From NCBI GenBank assembly GCA_017470005.1, contig JAFUFH010000090.1, forward strand, positions 1-55,062: a stretch of 55,062 nucleotides of DNA, read 5' to 3'. Positions 16,852-25,261 of this stretch are shown in pieces (the first letter of the stretch is position 1; the number at the start of each line of letters is the position of its first letter). Both the position numbers and the translations under genes were made by a program. The stretch is from Bacilli bacterium (lineage in GTDB: Bacteria; Bacillota_I; Bacilli_A; RFN20; CAG-288). Below the pieces are notes generated by a model, which was not told the DNA's origin, did no database searches, and was given only the letters and a program-made list of their open reading frames with translations.

Positions 16852-19800
16852 TTAATTACCAGCGACTTGAGTTTCTTTGACTAAGAAGCGTTCTAAGATG
16901 ATCATGGCAATACTAGCCGCAGCGATACCAAAGCCAGCAAAGGTGATGACCTTAAGAACCACGATCCACCAGGATTCAATCGGGATGATGGTGGCAGAGG
17001 AAGTGAGGCCGTTCATAGCGATAGAGTGAGCGATGGATTGGACGATACGTTTGGCGGCAACATGCATACAATGCACGATGGCTTTATCGTTCTCATATCC
17101 ATTGAGAGTACCAGCGGTACCGGAACCATCCCACAAATCTTGACCAGCTAAGACACCCATAGCGATGTCCATATAATCGGCGAAGACAGAACAGTCAGTG
17201 ATGGCAGCACCCTTCATACCCCATTCGTTACGTAAGACATTGGTCATGAGGTTGTAATCAGAACCTGCCCAAACAACACCTAAACGGTTGAAGGAGGTCA
17301 TGACACCTGCACCACCACCTAAGACAGAACCTTCAAAGGCTCTGAGATAGATTTCACGGATACTTTGTTCATTTGCCCAAGTGGAGAGACCGTAACGACC
17401 AGATTCTTGATCGTTGAGAGCGAAGTGCTTTGTGAAGACATAGATACCTCTTTCTTGGATGGCTCTAACTTCGTGTTCTAATGCTTTAGAAGTGAGGAGA
17501 GAGTCTTCAGAGAAGTATTCGAAGTTGCGACCGCAATAAGGAGTTCTGTGAATATTTCCACCAGGACCATATAAACCAGAGGTTCTTATATCCGCTTTAT
17601 TGTCGGCTTTTCCGCAGTCTTCTCCGATGAAGGAGCCCATCTTAGAAATCATGTCGATATTTCTAGTTGCTGCCATGATGTCTTCAGAGGTGTAACCCAT
17701 ACCGGAAGCACCAAATTGTAAGGATTTGGTATAACCTTGAGGACCATTTTCATCATAAGTTCCAGGTAAACCTAAGGAACCGATAGGTTGTGTGGCGTGG
17801 AAGCCATTACCGATGAGCTTATGGAGGTCTTCGAAAGAAGCTTGCTCGACAAGGTCTTGCCATAATTTGGCGCCTTCTTCTGTCTTATGATCTTCAGTGA
17901 TATCTCTCTTTTGGAACATGATAGCGGTTAAACCATTCTGTTGATTGAACTTTTCTAATTCGGTGATGTCAGAATAGTGAGCGGCTTTCATCTTTTCGAC
18001 GATAGCTTTTCTTCCTTCGGGAGTAGCAATCAAACCATCTTCCCACATCTTAGGAGAAATCTTAAGAGTTGGTCTTGTTGAAGCAGTGGGCATTGTTCCG
18101 ACCCAATCTTTACGAGTTAAGTATTTGATAGATTGGTCATCTTTGGTTCCTTCGTACTTGTTTAAGTCGGCGTGATCGAATTGGTTGGTGACTTTATAAC
18201 CTGTCTCTTCAGAAGTGGAACAAGTTGTGCTATCTAATTCATTTAAGGTCCATTTGGCGGTGTTGGCTGCTTTACCTTCCGCATCCATTTTGCCGGTGGT
18301 AGAAGAAGGAGTGTAACCTTTGGCGGCTAAGATATTGTTCAAAGCTTCGTGAGCACCGTTACCAATAGAGAAGTAGTAATCGCCTTTATCTAAGATATAG
18401 GTCTTAGCGAGGTTAGCATCATAAGAGGCGATATCTCTCTTCTTGATGGTGATGTTCACTGTTTCGCTTTCACCCGCTTTGACGATACCCGTTTTGGCAA
18501 AGCCAGCTAATTGAACTGCGGCTTTTTCGACACCATTTTCTCTGTCATAGTCGGTGTAGGGAGTTTGAACATAGATTTCCGCGGAGTTTTTACCATCGAC
18601 GGAACCCTTGTTTTCTACTTTGACAGAAACATCGAAATGGTCACCGTTTTCTTTCACATTGAGATTGGAATATTCCCAAGTGGTATAAGATTCACCAAAA
18701 CCGAAGGGGTAAGCAACATCATCATGATATCTGTATTCACCAGCATTTCCGTTACCTGTGACAAAGTCTTCATAACGGGTTTCATAATACTTGTATCCGA
18801 TGTAGATACCTTCTTGATAAACCATGTAATTCTCATTACATTCACCAGATTTACCCGGTTGATTGTATTGAACCCAAGAAGTCTTGTATTCACCCGTCAT
18901 ACCAGAGGCAGAAGAGTTAGTGAAGGCGTGTAAGCCGAAGTTGATGGCGGCAGGAGAGGTTCTATTGTTATTTAAGAAAGTCTCCGCCAAACGTCCGGAA
19001 GGATTGGTGTCTCCCGCTAAGATAGAAGCGACACCTTCCATACCATGAGTACCAGGGTCACCGATCCATAAGGCGGCATCGATGCCATAGGTGTCGGAAG
19101 TGAGGAAGTCGAGTTTGACTAAGTTAGAACCGTTGAGCAAGACAACAATCTTTTTGAAGACACCGTTGTCTTTGTATTGCTTCAATCCGGTTAACATATC
19201 GATTTCATTCTGATTGAGTCTTAAGTAATCGCCATCGATACCATCGGCGCATTCACTCATCGGTAAGTCGTTACCTTCACCACCAGAACGGGCGATGAAG
19301 ACAAGGGCGACATCTCCGTAATCGGCAAAGGAATCTTCCACTTCTGGAGTGATGACTTCCGCCCAAGGGGCTTCGTTGATACGATATTGATCAATGGTTC
19401 CACCAGAGGTGGCAGCATTGACTCTACGGTATTGAGTCAGATCATTGAAATAGTGGTTGTAGAGAACGTTGTTGGTACACTTTTTCGCAAAGTGTGCATT
19501 TAAACCAGCACGGATGGTGGTAGCTTGAGAGATGTTGACTTGACCAGAACCAGTACCGCCATAGACAGGGTCGACAGAAGAGGTAGAGAACATAGAGAAT
19601 TTGGTTGTCTTAGCTAAAGGAAGGGTATTGTTTTCGTTCTTGAGAAGAACAGCACCTTCGGCTTCTAAGTTTGTGCATAGTTCTTTTTCATCCTCTGCTA
19701 ACTTTTTACTTCCTTCTTCTGTGTTAGGATAGTTGGTTTTGTAGTATTCTGTGTCTTCTTCATTACCACCGGTGTCTTTGATCTCGAATGTTTTAACATT

Positions 19801-19923
19801 CCAAGTACCATCTAATTGGGTTTTGAAGAGGGGGGATACTCCCCAGGCAACAGCACCTACGACACCAAGGAATCCGAAAACAGAGGAGAGGGAGATCCAT
19901 AATGGTGTGTGTTTTTTCTTCAT
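16852..19923 (-). CDS. Second membrane-anchored GH3 beta-glucosidase-like enzyme, permuted
   Basis: The best start is the ATG at 19923, preceded by AAGGAGC; the frame extends upstream but has no ribosome site there. The product is about 1023 residues, with an N-terminal membrane segment (about 8-32) and a C-terminal helix (about 985-1008). The order is again GH3 C-terminal domain (EGAVLLKNENNTLPL), FnIII-like domain (FGFGESYTTWEYS) and catalytic barrel (HRTPYCGRNFEYFSEDS, TKHFALNDQE, and AITDCS with the predicted nucleophile Asp). It is related to the enzyme encoded at 5424-8270 but clearly diverged. It heads an operon with the lipoprotein at 15435-16766 under a predicted LytTR promoter. Substrate specificity is unknown. 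Confidence 0.88.
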   Translation of the reverse strand: MKKKHTPLWISLSSVFGFLGVVGAVAWGVSPLFKTQLDGTWNVKTFEIKDTGGNEEDTEYYKTNYPNTEEGSKKLAEDEKELCTNLEAEGAVLLKNENNTLPLAKTTKFSMFSTSSVDPVYGGTGSGQVNISQATTIRAGLNAHFAKKCTNNVLYNHYFNDLTQYRRVNAATSGGTIDQYRINEAPWAEVITPEVEDSFADYGDVALVFIARSGGEGNDLPMSECADGIDGDYLRLNQNEIDMLTGLKQYKDNGVFKKIVVLLNGSNLVKLDFLTSDTYGIDAALWIGDPGTHGMEGVASILAGDTNPSGRLAETFLNNNRTSPAAINFGLHAFTNSSASGMTGEYKTSWVQYNQPGKSGECNENYMVYQEGIYIGYKYYETRYEDFVTGNGNAGEYRYHDDVAYPFGFGESYTTWEYSNLNVKENGDHFDVSVKVENKGSVDGKNSAEIYVQTPYTDYDRENGVEKAAVQLAGFAKTGIVKAGESETVNITIKKRDIASYDANLAKTYILDKGDYYFSIGNGAHEALNNILAAKGYTPSSTTGKMDAEGKAANTAKWTLNELDSTTCSTSEETGYKVTNQFDHADLNKYEGTKDDQSIKYLTRKDWVGTMPTASTRPTLKISPKMWEDGLIATPEGRKAIVEKMKAAHYSDITELEKFNQQNGLTAIMFQKRDITEDHKTEEGAKLWQDLVEQASFEDLHKLIGNGFHATQPIGSLGLPGTYDENGPQGYTKSLQFGASGMGYTSEDIMAATRNIDMISKMGSFIGEDCGKADNKADIRTSGLYGPGGNIHRTPYCGRNFEYFSEDSLLTSKALEHEVRAIQERGIYVFTKHFALNDQESGRYGLSTWANEQSIREIYLRAFEGSVLGGGAGVMTSFNRLGVVWAGSDYNLMTNVLRNEWGMKGAAITDCSVFADYMDIAMGVLAGQDLWDGSGTAGTLNGYENDKAIVHCMHVAAKRIVQSIAHSIAMNGLTSSATIIPIESWWIVVLKVITFAGFGIAAASIAMIILERFLVKETQVAGN

Positions 19924-19972
19924 ATTTTGCTCCTTTTCATGAAGAAAGACTGGACGTCTTTTCTTGGCTAAT

Positions 19973-20040
19973 ACTTTAATCACTTTGCCAAAAAGAAAAC
20001 GCTCACATTCAAAAATTGTAGGTTCATGAGCAAAAACTGT
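19973..20040 (-). promoter_or_regulatory. Predicted LytTR operator and promoter of the second GH3 operon
   Basis: On the minus strand ACAGTTTTTG (20040-20031) and ACAATTTTTG (20019-20010) start 21 bp apart; the first begins like AgrA half-sites (ACAGTT). TAAAGT (19978-19973) follows after 31 nt. Confidence 0.75.
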
Positions 20041-20093
20041 CGCTCAAAGGGAAAATATATAGTTGAATATATTTATTAATATAAAGATTTAAG

Positions 20094-20123
20094 TAGAAAA
20101 AAAGCTCGGCGTTTCCACCGAGC
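20094..20123 (-). terminator. Terminator of the diguanylate cyclase gene
   Basis: GCTCGG (20104-20109) and CCGAGC (20118-20123) form the stem, followed on the minus strand by TTTTTTT. Confidence 0.85.
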
Positions 20124-20143
20124 GAAAGGAAAGGATTAATTTA

Positions 20144-21619
20144 TTAGGAAGACTGTTTCTTCATGTTCTTCTTTTGAGAATACATGAGAATATCTGCTCT
20201 CTTGAAGACATCCTCTACACAAGTGTCCTGGCTAGGATTGAAGGTAGAGTAGCCTAGAGCGGCAGAGACGGTCTTTGTCAATTGAGATTCGTCATTATTG
20301 AGAGGAGAGGAAACTTCATCGTTGAAATTTTGGATGAGAGCTTCAGCATTCTCATAATCTTTTTCTTTTAAGATGACGACGAATTCATCTCCACCGATAC
20401 GATAAGCGGGAGAGTGAACGAATGTCTTTTGAATGAGTTTTCCTAAGCGGATGAGAGCTTGATCACCTTCGACGTGACCAAAGTCATCGTTGATCATCTT
20501 CAAATAGTTGAGGTCGATCATGGCGATGCCGAAGTGTTGCATCTTTCCTTCTTTGATTTGATCGTTGATTAAGTTTTCATCGCTGGTATAGGCGATCTTA
20601 TTATAGAGCCCTGTGAGAGCATCACTGTTAGCTAAAACGGTGATACGAACGTTTTCTTGCTGAGATTGGATGAGTTGTTCATTGGTTTTGGTAAGCTCAT
20701 CGATTTTGTTGCTGACATCTTCTTCCATTTTGACAAGAGATCTTCCTAAGTCACCGATCTCGTCGTTGACGGTGGTGTTAATCTTAGAGAACTCTTTTCT
20801 TGTCTTTTCTAAGTTGGAACTGTCGTAAGAGCTAGCAATTTTAGTTAAACCTTTTAAAGGCTTAATGATACCGAATTGAGAGATAATTAACGCAAACACG
20901 GACACAACAAGAGCGGTGGACATGGTGTAGATGAAGAGTTGGATGATATTTCCTGCTTGGTGAGCACGGATAACTTTTAAGCTGATATCGGTTGCCATGT
21001 AGCCGATGACTTCATCGTTGTGATAAATCGGTTTTCCTGCGGTGACCAATTGACCAAAGTCGGCATAATCGACAATACTGGCAGGGAAGCCGTTAGCGGG
21101 GTCTTTTCTGATAGCTGCTTTTGCGTCTTCGTTCATCTCATCGATAGATCCGATAGGGCAAGGATCGACTAAGTCTCCGTCGGCGACATAAATACAGTTT
21201 TCATTCTCGATATCGACGAAGGTGATATAGATACAATCAATTTCGTGGGAATTGGCTCTTTCTACTTTTTGTAAGAAGTTGATGAGATCTTTGTAGTTTT
21301 GACTTTCTTCTAGAGTGGTAAACTGTTCCACATAAGCGTTCCAGGCATCAGAACCCCACTCATCATTTCTCGGTTTGGTTTCCGAGTTTTCGTAAATCAG
21401 CTTTACTTCTTCAATCAAATCATGGGCTTTTTGCGTGTCCACTGTTGCCGCTACCGTTCCTGCAAGGGAAGAAGCGATATCTTTGTATTGCTGACGATTA
21501 GAAGAAGAAGAGACCAACGAGAAATAAGCCATTGCAACTTCAACAAGAAGAATGACTAAGACATAAATAAAGATGATGGACTTCGCTTGAATCGTGAAAC
21601 GTAACTTCTTTTTTTGCAT
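20144..21619 (-). CDS. Membrane diguanylate cyclase (GGDEF)
   Basis: It makes cyclic di-GMP from two GTP. The 491-residue protein has a membrane helix (about 13-35), an extracytoplasmic sensor region (about 40-222), a second helix (225-250), a HAMP-like linker (IIKPLKGLTKIASSYD), a coiled coil (about 290-325) and a GGDEF domain with the intact motif at 409-413 (YRIGGDEFVVI). The RxxD product-inhibition site expected at 400-403 reads FVHS, so classic I-site feedback is missing. The gene is alone, preceded by a c-di-GMP-I riboswitch and a terminator, so product feedback seems to act on transcription instead. The sensed signal is unknown. Confidence 0.92.
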   Translation of the reverse strand: MQKKKLRFTIQAKSIIFIYVLVILLVEVAMAYFSLVSSSSNRQQYKDIASSLAGTVAATVDTQKAHDLIEEVKLIYENSETKPRNDEWGSDAWNAYVEQFTTLEESQNYKDLINFLQKVERANSHEIDCIYITFVDIENENCIYVADGDLVDPCPIGSIDEMNEDAKAAIRKDPANGFPASIVDYADFGQLVTAGKPIYHNDEVIGYMATDISLKVIRAHQAGNIIQLFIYTMSTALVVSVFALIISQFGIIKPLKGLTKIASSYDSSNLEKTRKEFSKINTTVNDEIGDLGRSLVKMEEDVSNKIDELTKTNEQLIQSQQENVRITVLANSDALTGLYNKIAYTSDENLINDQIKEGKMQHFGIAMIDLNYLKMINDDFGHVEGDQALIRLGKLIQKTFVHSPAYRIGGDEFVVILKEKDYENAEALIQNFNDEVSSPLNNDESQLTKTVSAALGYSTFNPSQDTCVEDVFKRADILMYSQKKNMKKQSS

Positions 21620-21630
21620 AGTTTTGACCT

Positions 21631-21664
21631 AAAAAAACCAGGGTCACGCAAAGAGTGGCACTGG
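21631..21664 (-). terminator. Riboswitch expression-platform terminator
   Basis: On the minus strand an imperfect stem (CCAGTG-C-CAC with GTG-A-CCCTGG) is followed by TTTTTTT just 11 nt before the cyclase start. Its 3' arm is complementary to part of the aptamer (11 of 12 bases), so the two structures exclude each other. Confidence 0.75.
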
Positions 21665-21682
21665 CTCATAAAAAGTCATAAA

Positions 21683-21756
21683 TGTGCAACTGGCTGCCTT
21701 AAAATTGAGGGCCCTCTAGCTTTGCGTCACCGGATTTCTCCGGGTTTGCCGATAAA
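21683..21756 (-). ncRNA. c-di-GMP-I (GEMM-I) riboswitch aptamer
   Basis: The minus strand carries GGCAAACC, a stem CCGGA-GAAA-TCCGG with a GNRA tetraloop, GGTGACGCAAAGC, a second stem arm around GAGGGCCCTC, and AGGCAGCCAGTTGC. These are the conserved parts of the GEMM-I aptamer in the right order. The aptamer lies directly before the terminator of the diguanylate cyclase gene. Ligand binding would hold GGTGACGCAAAG inside the aptamer, free the terminator and turn the gene off. Confidence 0.88.
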
Positions 21757-21877
21757 AACATCTAGTTAATAATACTTGTGTTGAGAATACCTGTCAAGAA
21801 TTATTTTGGTAATATTTGCATAAATATCATATTTCGGATGTGTTTTTTACAAAAATTAGATAAAAAATACGATTTGC

Positions 21878-21915
21878 ACAAAAAATCTCCCACAGGTTTT
21901 TCTGTGGGAGAAAAA
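21878..21915 (-). terminator. Terminator of glnS
   Basis: TCTCCCACAG and CTGTGGGAGA form a perfect 10-bp stem with a TTTTT loop, followed by a T-run on the minus strand. Confidence 0.9.
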
Positions 21916-21918
21916 GAT

Positions 21919-23580
21919 TTACTGATGAGGTGCGTTAGGGTTGAAAGAAGACTTTAAGGAGCAAGTTCTATTGAAGATGAGATGATCTTTGGTAGAGAGT
22001 TTGTCGGTGCAGAAATATCCGGTACGGACAAATTGGAAGTGATCTCCAGGAAGGGTATCTTTAGCCTCGGCTTCAATGAATCCTTCCTTGACTTGCCAAG
22101 AGTTGGGGTTGAGTCTCTCTAAGAAATTGGTGCCCTTGGTTTCTTCGGTCTCATCAAAGATGAGAACATCGAAGAGGTTGAAGGTGGCCTTTAAGCCAGT
22201 GGAAGCTTCCACATATTGGATGGTGCCATTAGGCTTTCTTCCATCGGTAGAATTGCCTTGCTTGGTGTTGGGGTCATAAGTGGCGTGAACACGGATGATG
22301 TTTCCTTGTTCATCTTTATCCACAGACACAGCTTTGATGAAGTAAGTGTTCATCAATCTGACTTCTGTATCTAAGGCAAGACGTTTCCATTTCTTGTTGG
22401 GTTTGACTTCAACAAAGTCTTCTTTTTCGATATAGATGTGTTTAGAGAAAGTGATGGTGTGAGAACCCAGTTCTGGGTTTTCCATGTTGTTAAGAGCTTG
22501 GAAAGTCTCTGTCTGTCCTTCTGGATAGTTATCGATGACCACTTCTAAGGGATCGATGACAGCCATGAGACGCTTGGCACTCAATTTTTGATCTTCCATG
22601 AGATAGTGATCAAGGATAGAAGCATCGGTGGTGGAGTTGATTCTAGAAAGACCAGTGTAGAGGATGAATTCACGGATAGCAGAAGCGGTGACACCTTTTC
22701 TTCTCAAGCCGACAAGAGTAGGCATTCTAGGATCATCATAACCGGTGACATATTTCCCTTCGACAAGCTGTCTTAAATATCTCTTGGACATGATGGTATT
22801 GGTGATGTTGAGTCTTCCCCACTCGTATTGATGAGGAGCGGGAGACATCTCACATTTTTCGATGACCCAATCATATAAAGGACGATGGTTATCGTATTCG
22901 ATAGAGCAGAGAGAATGGGTGATTCCTTCAAAAGCATCTTGTAAAGGATGAGCGAAATCATACATCGGATAGATGCACCATTTCTTGCCTTGTCTATGGT
23001 GTTCGACATGCAAGATACGATATAAGACAGGATCGCGCATGTTGATGTTAGGAGAGGACATGTCGATCTTGGCACGAAGAGTCTTTTCTCCATCTTTGTA
23101 TTTGCCTGCTTTCATCTCTTCAAAGAGGCGAAGGTTTTCTTCCACACTTCTATCGCGGTAAGGAGAATTCTTACCAGGTTCCGTTAAGGTACCTCTATAA
23201 GCGGTGGTTTCTTCGGGAGAGAGATCATCGACATAGGCTAAACCTTTCTTGATCAATTCGACGGCCTTTTCATAGGTGGCATCAAAATAATCGGAACCGA
23301 AGAGGACTTGATCCGGATGATATCCTAACCACTCGATGTCTTTTAAGATGGCGTCGACATATTCGGCGCCTTCGTTGACAGGGTTGGTGTCATCAAAACG
23401 GAGATTGGTCTTGCCGTTGAAAGCCATGGCCAATTCAAAGTCATTGATGATGGCTCTAGCGTGACCAATGTGAAGATAGGCGTTAGGCTCAGGAGGAAAA
23501 CGGGTCTTGATCTCGCTGACACGACCTTCCTCTAAGTCTTTTTCCATGATGGTTTTAATGAAATTGTTGATCTCTGTCAT
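21919..23580 (-). CDS. glnS: Glutaminyl-tRNA synthetase
   Basis: It charges tRNA-Gln with glutamine directly. The 553-residue length matches bacterial GlnRS. The class I signatures are present: HIGH-type motif PEPNAYLHIGHARA near residue 30-43 and MSK in IMSKRYL. GlnRS-specific features include NLRFDDTNP and EGITHSLCSIEYDNHRPLYDW. The C-terminal beta-barrel anticodon-binding domains are complete. A Shine-Dalgarno-like AGAGG lies before the ATG. It is transcribed alone. Most Bacilli use GatCAB with a non-discriminating GluRS instead, so the gene may have been acquired from Clostridia or Proteobacteria. Confidence 0.95.
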   Translation of the reverse strand: MTEINNFIKTIMEKDLEEGRVSEIKTRFPPEPNAYLHIGHARAIINDFELAMAFNGKTNLRFDDTNPVNEGAEYVDAILKDIEWLGYHPDQVLFGSDYFDATYEKAVELIKKGLAYVDDLSPEETTAYRGTLTEPGKNSPYRDRSVEENLRLFEEMKAGKYKDGEKTLRAKIDMSSPNINMRDPVLYRILHVEHHRQGKKWCIYPMYDFAHPLQDAFEGITHSLCSIEYDNHRPLYDWVIEKCEMSPAPHQYEWGRLNITNTIMSKRYLRQLVEGKYVTGYDDPRMPTLVGLRRKGVTASAIREFILYTGLSRINSTTDASILDHYLMEDQKLSAKRLMAVIDPLEVVIDNYPEGQTETFQALNNMENPELGSHTITFSKHIYIEKEDFVEVKPNKKWKRLALDTEVRLMNTYFIKAVSVDKDEQGNIIRVHATYDPNTKQGNSTDGRKPNGTIQYVEASTGLKATFNLFDVLIFDETEETKGTNFLERLNPNSWQVKEGFIEAEAKDTLPGDHFQFVRTGYFCTDKLSTKDHLIFNRTCSLKSSFNPNAPHQ

Positions 23581-23663
23581 AACTGTACCTCTTCTAAATT
23601 GTGTTTATAAAATAAATACGGGTAATACAATAACAAATATTTTATGAAAAAGAAATGAAAACA

Positions 23664-24107
23664 TCACTTGAGAATGTTATCTAAGATATCTTTTACACAT
23701 TGGCGAAGCTCTTCCACCACTAAAGCATAATTTCCAGAATACCAAGGATCCTCTATCTCGACAATCCCAGGGGAGAAATAAAAGACAGGAAGGCATTTGG
23801 AAAGATTGTGAAAATAGCGTTCTAATCTTCGCTTGTTTTCATAATCCATGTAAAAGAGATAGTCGCACTCATCCAATTCTTTTTGGGTGAGCCAATAGGA
23901 TTCATGAGGATAAAGCTTCACTTTTTGCTTGATGAGCTCTCTCTTCATCGGTGGATAGATGGGATTAGATATCTCTTCGCTAGAGAGAGCTTTAGATGAC
24001 ACTTCAAAGAGAGAGGAGACTCCTCTTCTTTCTGCTTCTTGTCGAAATAGCATCTCCGCAGCAGGAGAACGACAGATGCTACCATGACAAACAAAAATGA
24101 TTTTCAT
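23664..24107 (-). CDS. Low-molecular-weight protein tyrosine phosphatase
   Basis: The 147-residue cytoplasmic enzyme has the N-terminal P-loop FVCHGSICRSP (Cys7-x5-Arg13) and the C-terminal general-acid loop VEIEDPWYSG with the catalytic Asp. These are the two diagnostic elements of the LMW-PTP family. Partners in Firmicutes are often tyrosine kinases of capsule systems or arginine phosphates (YwlE), and neither can be chosen here. The gene is divergent from a glycosyltransferase gene. TAAAAT ends 6 nt before the ATG and no Shine-Dalgarno site is present, so the transcript should be leaderless. Confidence 0.9.
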   Translation of the reverse strand: MKIIFVCHGSICRSPAAEMLFRQEAERRGVSSLFEVSSKALSSEEISNPIYPPMKRELIKQKVKLYPHESYWLTQKELDECDYLFYMDYENKRRLERYFHNLSKCLPVFYFSPGIVEIEDPWYSGNYALVVEELRQCVKDILDNILK

Positions 24108-24113
24108 ACTCTT

Positions 24114-24142
24114 ATTTTAACGAAATTCTTTTCTTTCATAAA
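24114..24142 (-). promoter_or_regulatory. Leaderless promoter of the phosphatase gene
   Basis: On the minus strand TTTATG (24142-24137), a 17-bp spacer and TAAAAT (24119-24114) precede the ATG at 24107 by 6 nt. Confidence 0.55.
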
Positions 24143-24150
24143 GTTTTACT

Positions 24151-24179
24151 TTGACAAGATAATATTTATGTTATTAAAT
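24151..24179 (+). promoter_or_regulatory. Promoter of the glycosyltransferase gene
   Basis: Consensus TTGACA (24151-24156), a 17-bp spacer and TTAAAT (24174-24179) lie 11 nt before the ATG. The leader would be about 4-5 nt with no Shine-Dalgarno site. Confidence 0.65.
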
Positions 24180-24190
24180 GAAATAGAGAT

Positions 24191-25237
24191 ATGAAAATTG
24201 CATTATGTATTCCCATCTATGAACCAAGCGATAAAGTTCTCCCTTTCTTAAAGCAATTTAGAGAAGGAGATTTTGACGCTTTTTTGGTGGTAAATGATGG
24301 TTCAGATTCCAGATTTGATGAGATTTATCAAAGAATCGAAGAAGAGACTCTCTTCCATGTCGTTTCTTATGAGAAGAATCACGGCAAAGGTTACGCTCTT
24401 CGTTATGGATTCACTTATTTGAGAGAACATGTGGAAGATTTAGGATGGATAGAAACTGCAGATGGGGATGGTCAACACACCTATTCGGATATTCTTCATG
24501 TCAAACAAGTCGCTTTTGAAAACCCGGATTCTTTAATTTTAGGAAGCAGAGATATTCATCTTCCTTATGTACCTGACCGGTCTAAAATCGGTAACAAATT
24601 ATCTAACGCTTATTTCTTATGGGAAACGAATCACAATTTAAAAGATACGCAAACAGGACTGAGAGTCATTCCGAAGAAATTATTTCCTATCGCAAATAGA
24701 ACTTACGGAAATCGTTTTGAATACGAGCTCAATTTTTTGACCAATTCTGCCCCGGTTACCCCCTTTGTTGAAGTAGATATTGAGACCGTTTATGAAGGAA
24801 ATAATACCGGAAGTCATTTCCGTCCCATCCATGATACCGTCAGACTTTACCGTATTCCTTTATTGACCAAGGTATTAAGAATCGCTTGTTGGGCTTTAGA
24901 ATTAGTTCTCTTCTTTGTGTTTTCTACTTTTGTTTTCCAAAACGAAGGAAATTTGATGATTTTCGCTTCTAATACTGGGGCATGGTATAGTTCCTATTTT
25001 CTCTTCTTTTTCTTGCTAGTCTTTGCTATCTATCAATGTAAGATGCGTATTACCAGGAGACAGTTATTCCTATTGTTCTATCACTTTGCTACCTATGGTA
25101 TTACTACCCTCTTGCTCTACCTGGTGAAAGACACCCCACTACCACTGACTTTATGGAAGTTCTTCTTCGATGCTGCTCTCTTGACTCTTTGGTTTATCAT
25201 TCATATCATCTCTTATAAAATTCACTTAAAAAAATAG
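24191..25237 (+). CDS. Family 2 glycosyltransferase with C-terminal membrane domain
   Basis: Residues 1-215 form a GT-A glycosyltransferase domain: MKIALCIPIYEPSDKV, VVNDGSDS as the first nucleotide-binding Asp region, and ETADGDGQH as the metal-binding DxD-type motif. It resembles dolichol- or undecaprenyl-phosphate sugar transferases. Residues about 225-345 hold four hydrophobic helices of GtrA type. Together these suggest an enzyme that loads a sugar on a polyprenyl phosphate and helps move it across the membrane for wall or lipid decoration. Sugar and acceptor are not known. It is a one-gene unit closed by a GGCTGC/GCAGCC terminator. Confidence 0.85.
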   Translation: MKIALCIPIYEPSDKVLPFLKQFREGDFDAFLVVNDGSDSRFDEIYQRIEEETLFHVVSYEKNHGKGYALRYGFTYLREHVEDLGWIETADGDGQHTYSDILHVKQVAFENPDSLILGSRDIHLPYVPDRSKIGNKLSNAYFLWETNHNLKDTQTGLRVIPKKLFPIANRTYGNRFEYELNFLTNSAPVTPFVEVDIETVYEGNNTGSHFRPIHDTVRLYRIPLLTKVLRIACWALELVLFFVFSTFVFQNEGNLMIFASNTGAWYSSYFLFFFLLVFAIYQCKMRITRRQLFLLFYHFATYGITTLLLYLVKDTPLPLTLWKFFFDAALLTLWFIIHIISYKIHLKK

Positions 25238-25238
25238 G

Positions 25239-25260
25239 CTGCAAACGCAGCCTTTTCTTT
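25239..25260. terminator. Terminator between convergent genes
   Basis: GGCTGC-AAAC-GCAGCC is followed by TTTTCTTT on the plus strand; AATAAAG-type sequence on the other side makes it weaker for the minus strand. Confidence 0.8.
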
Positions 25261-25261
25261 A

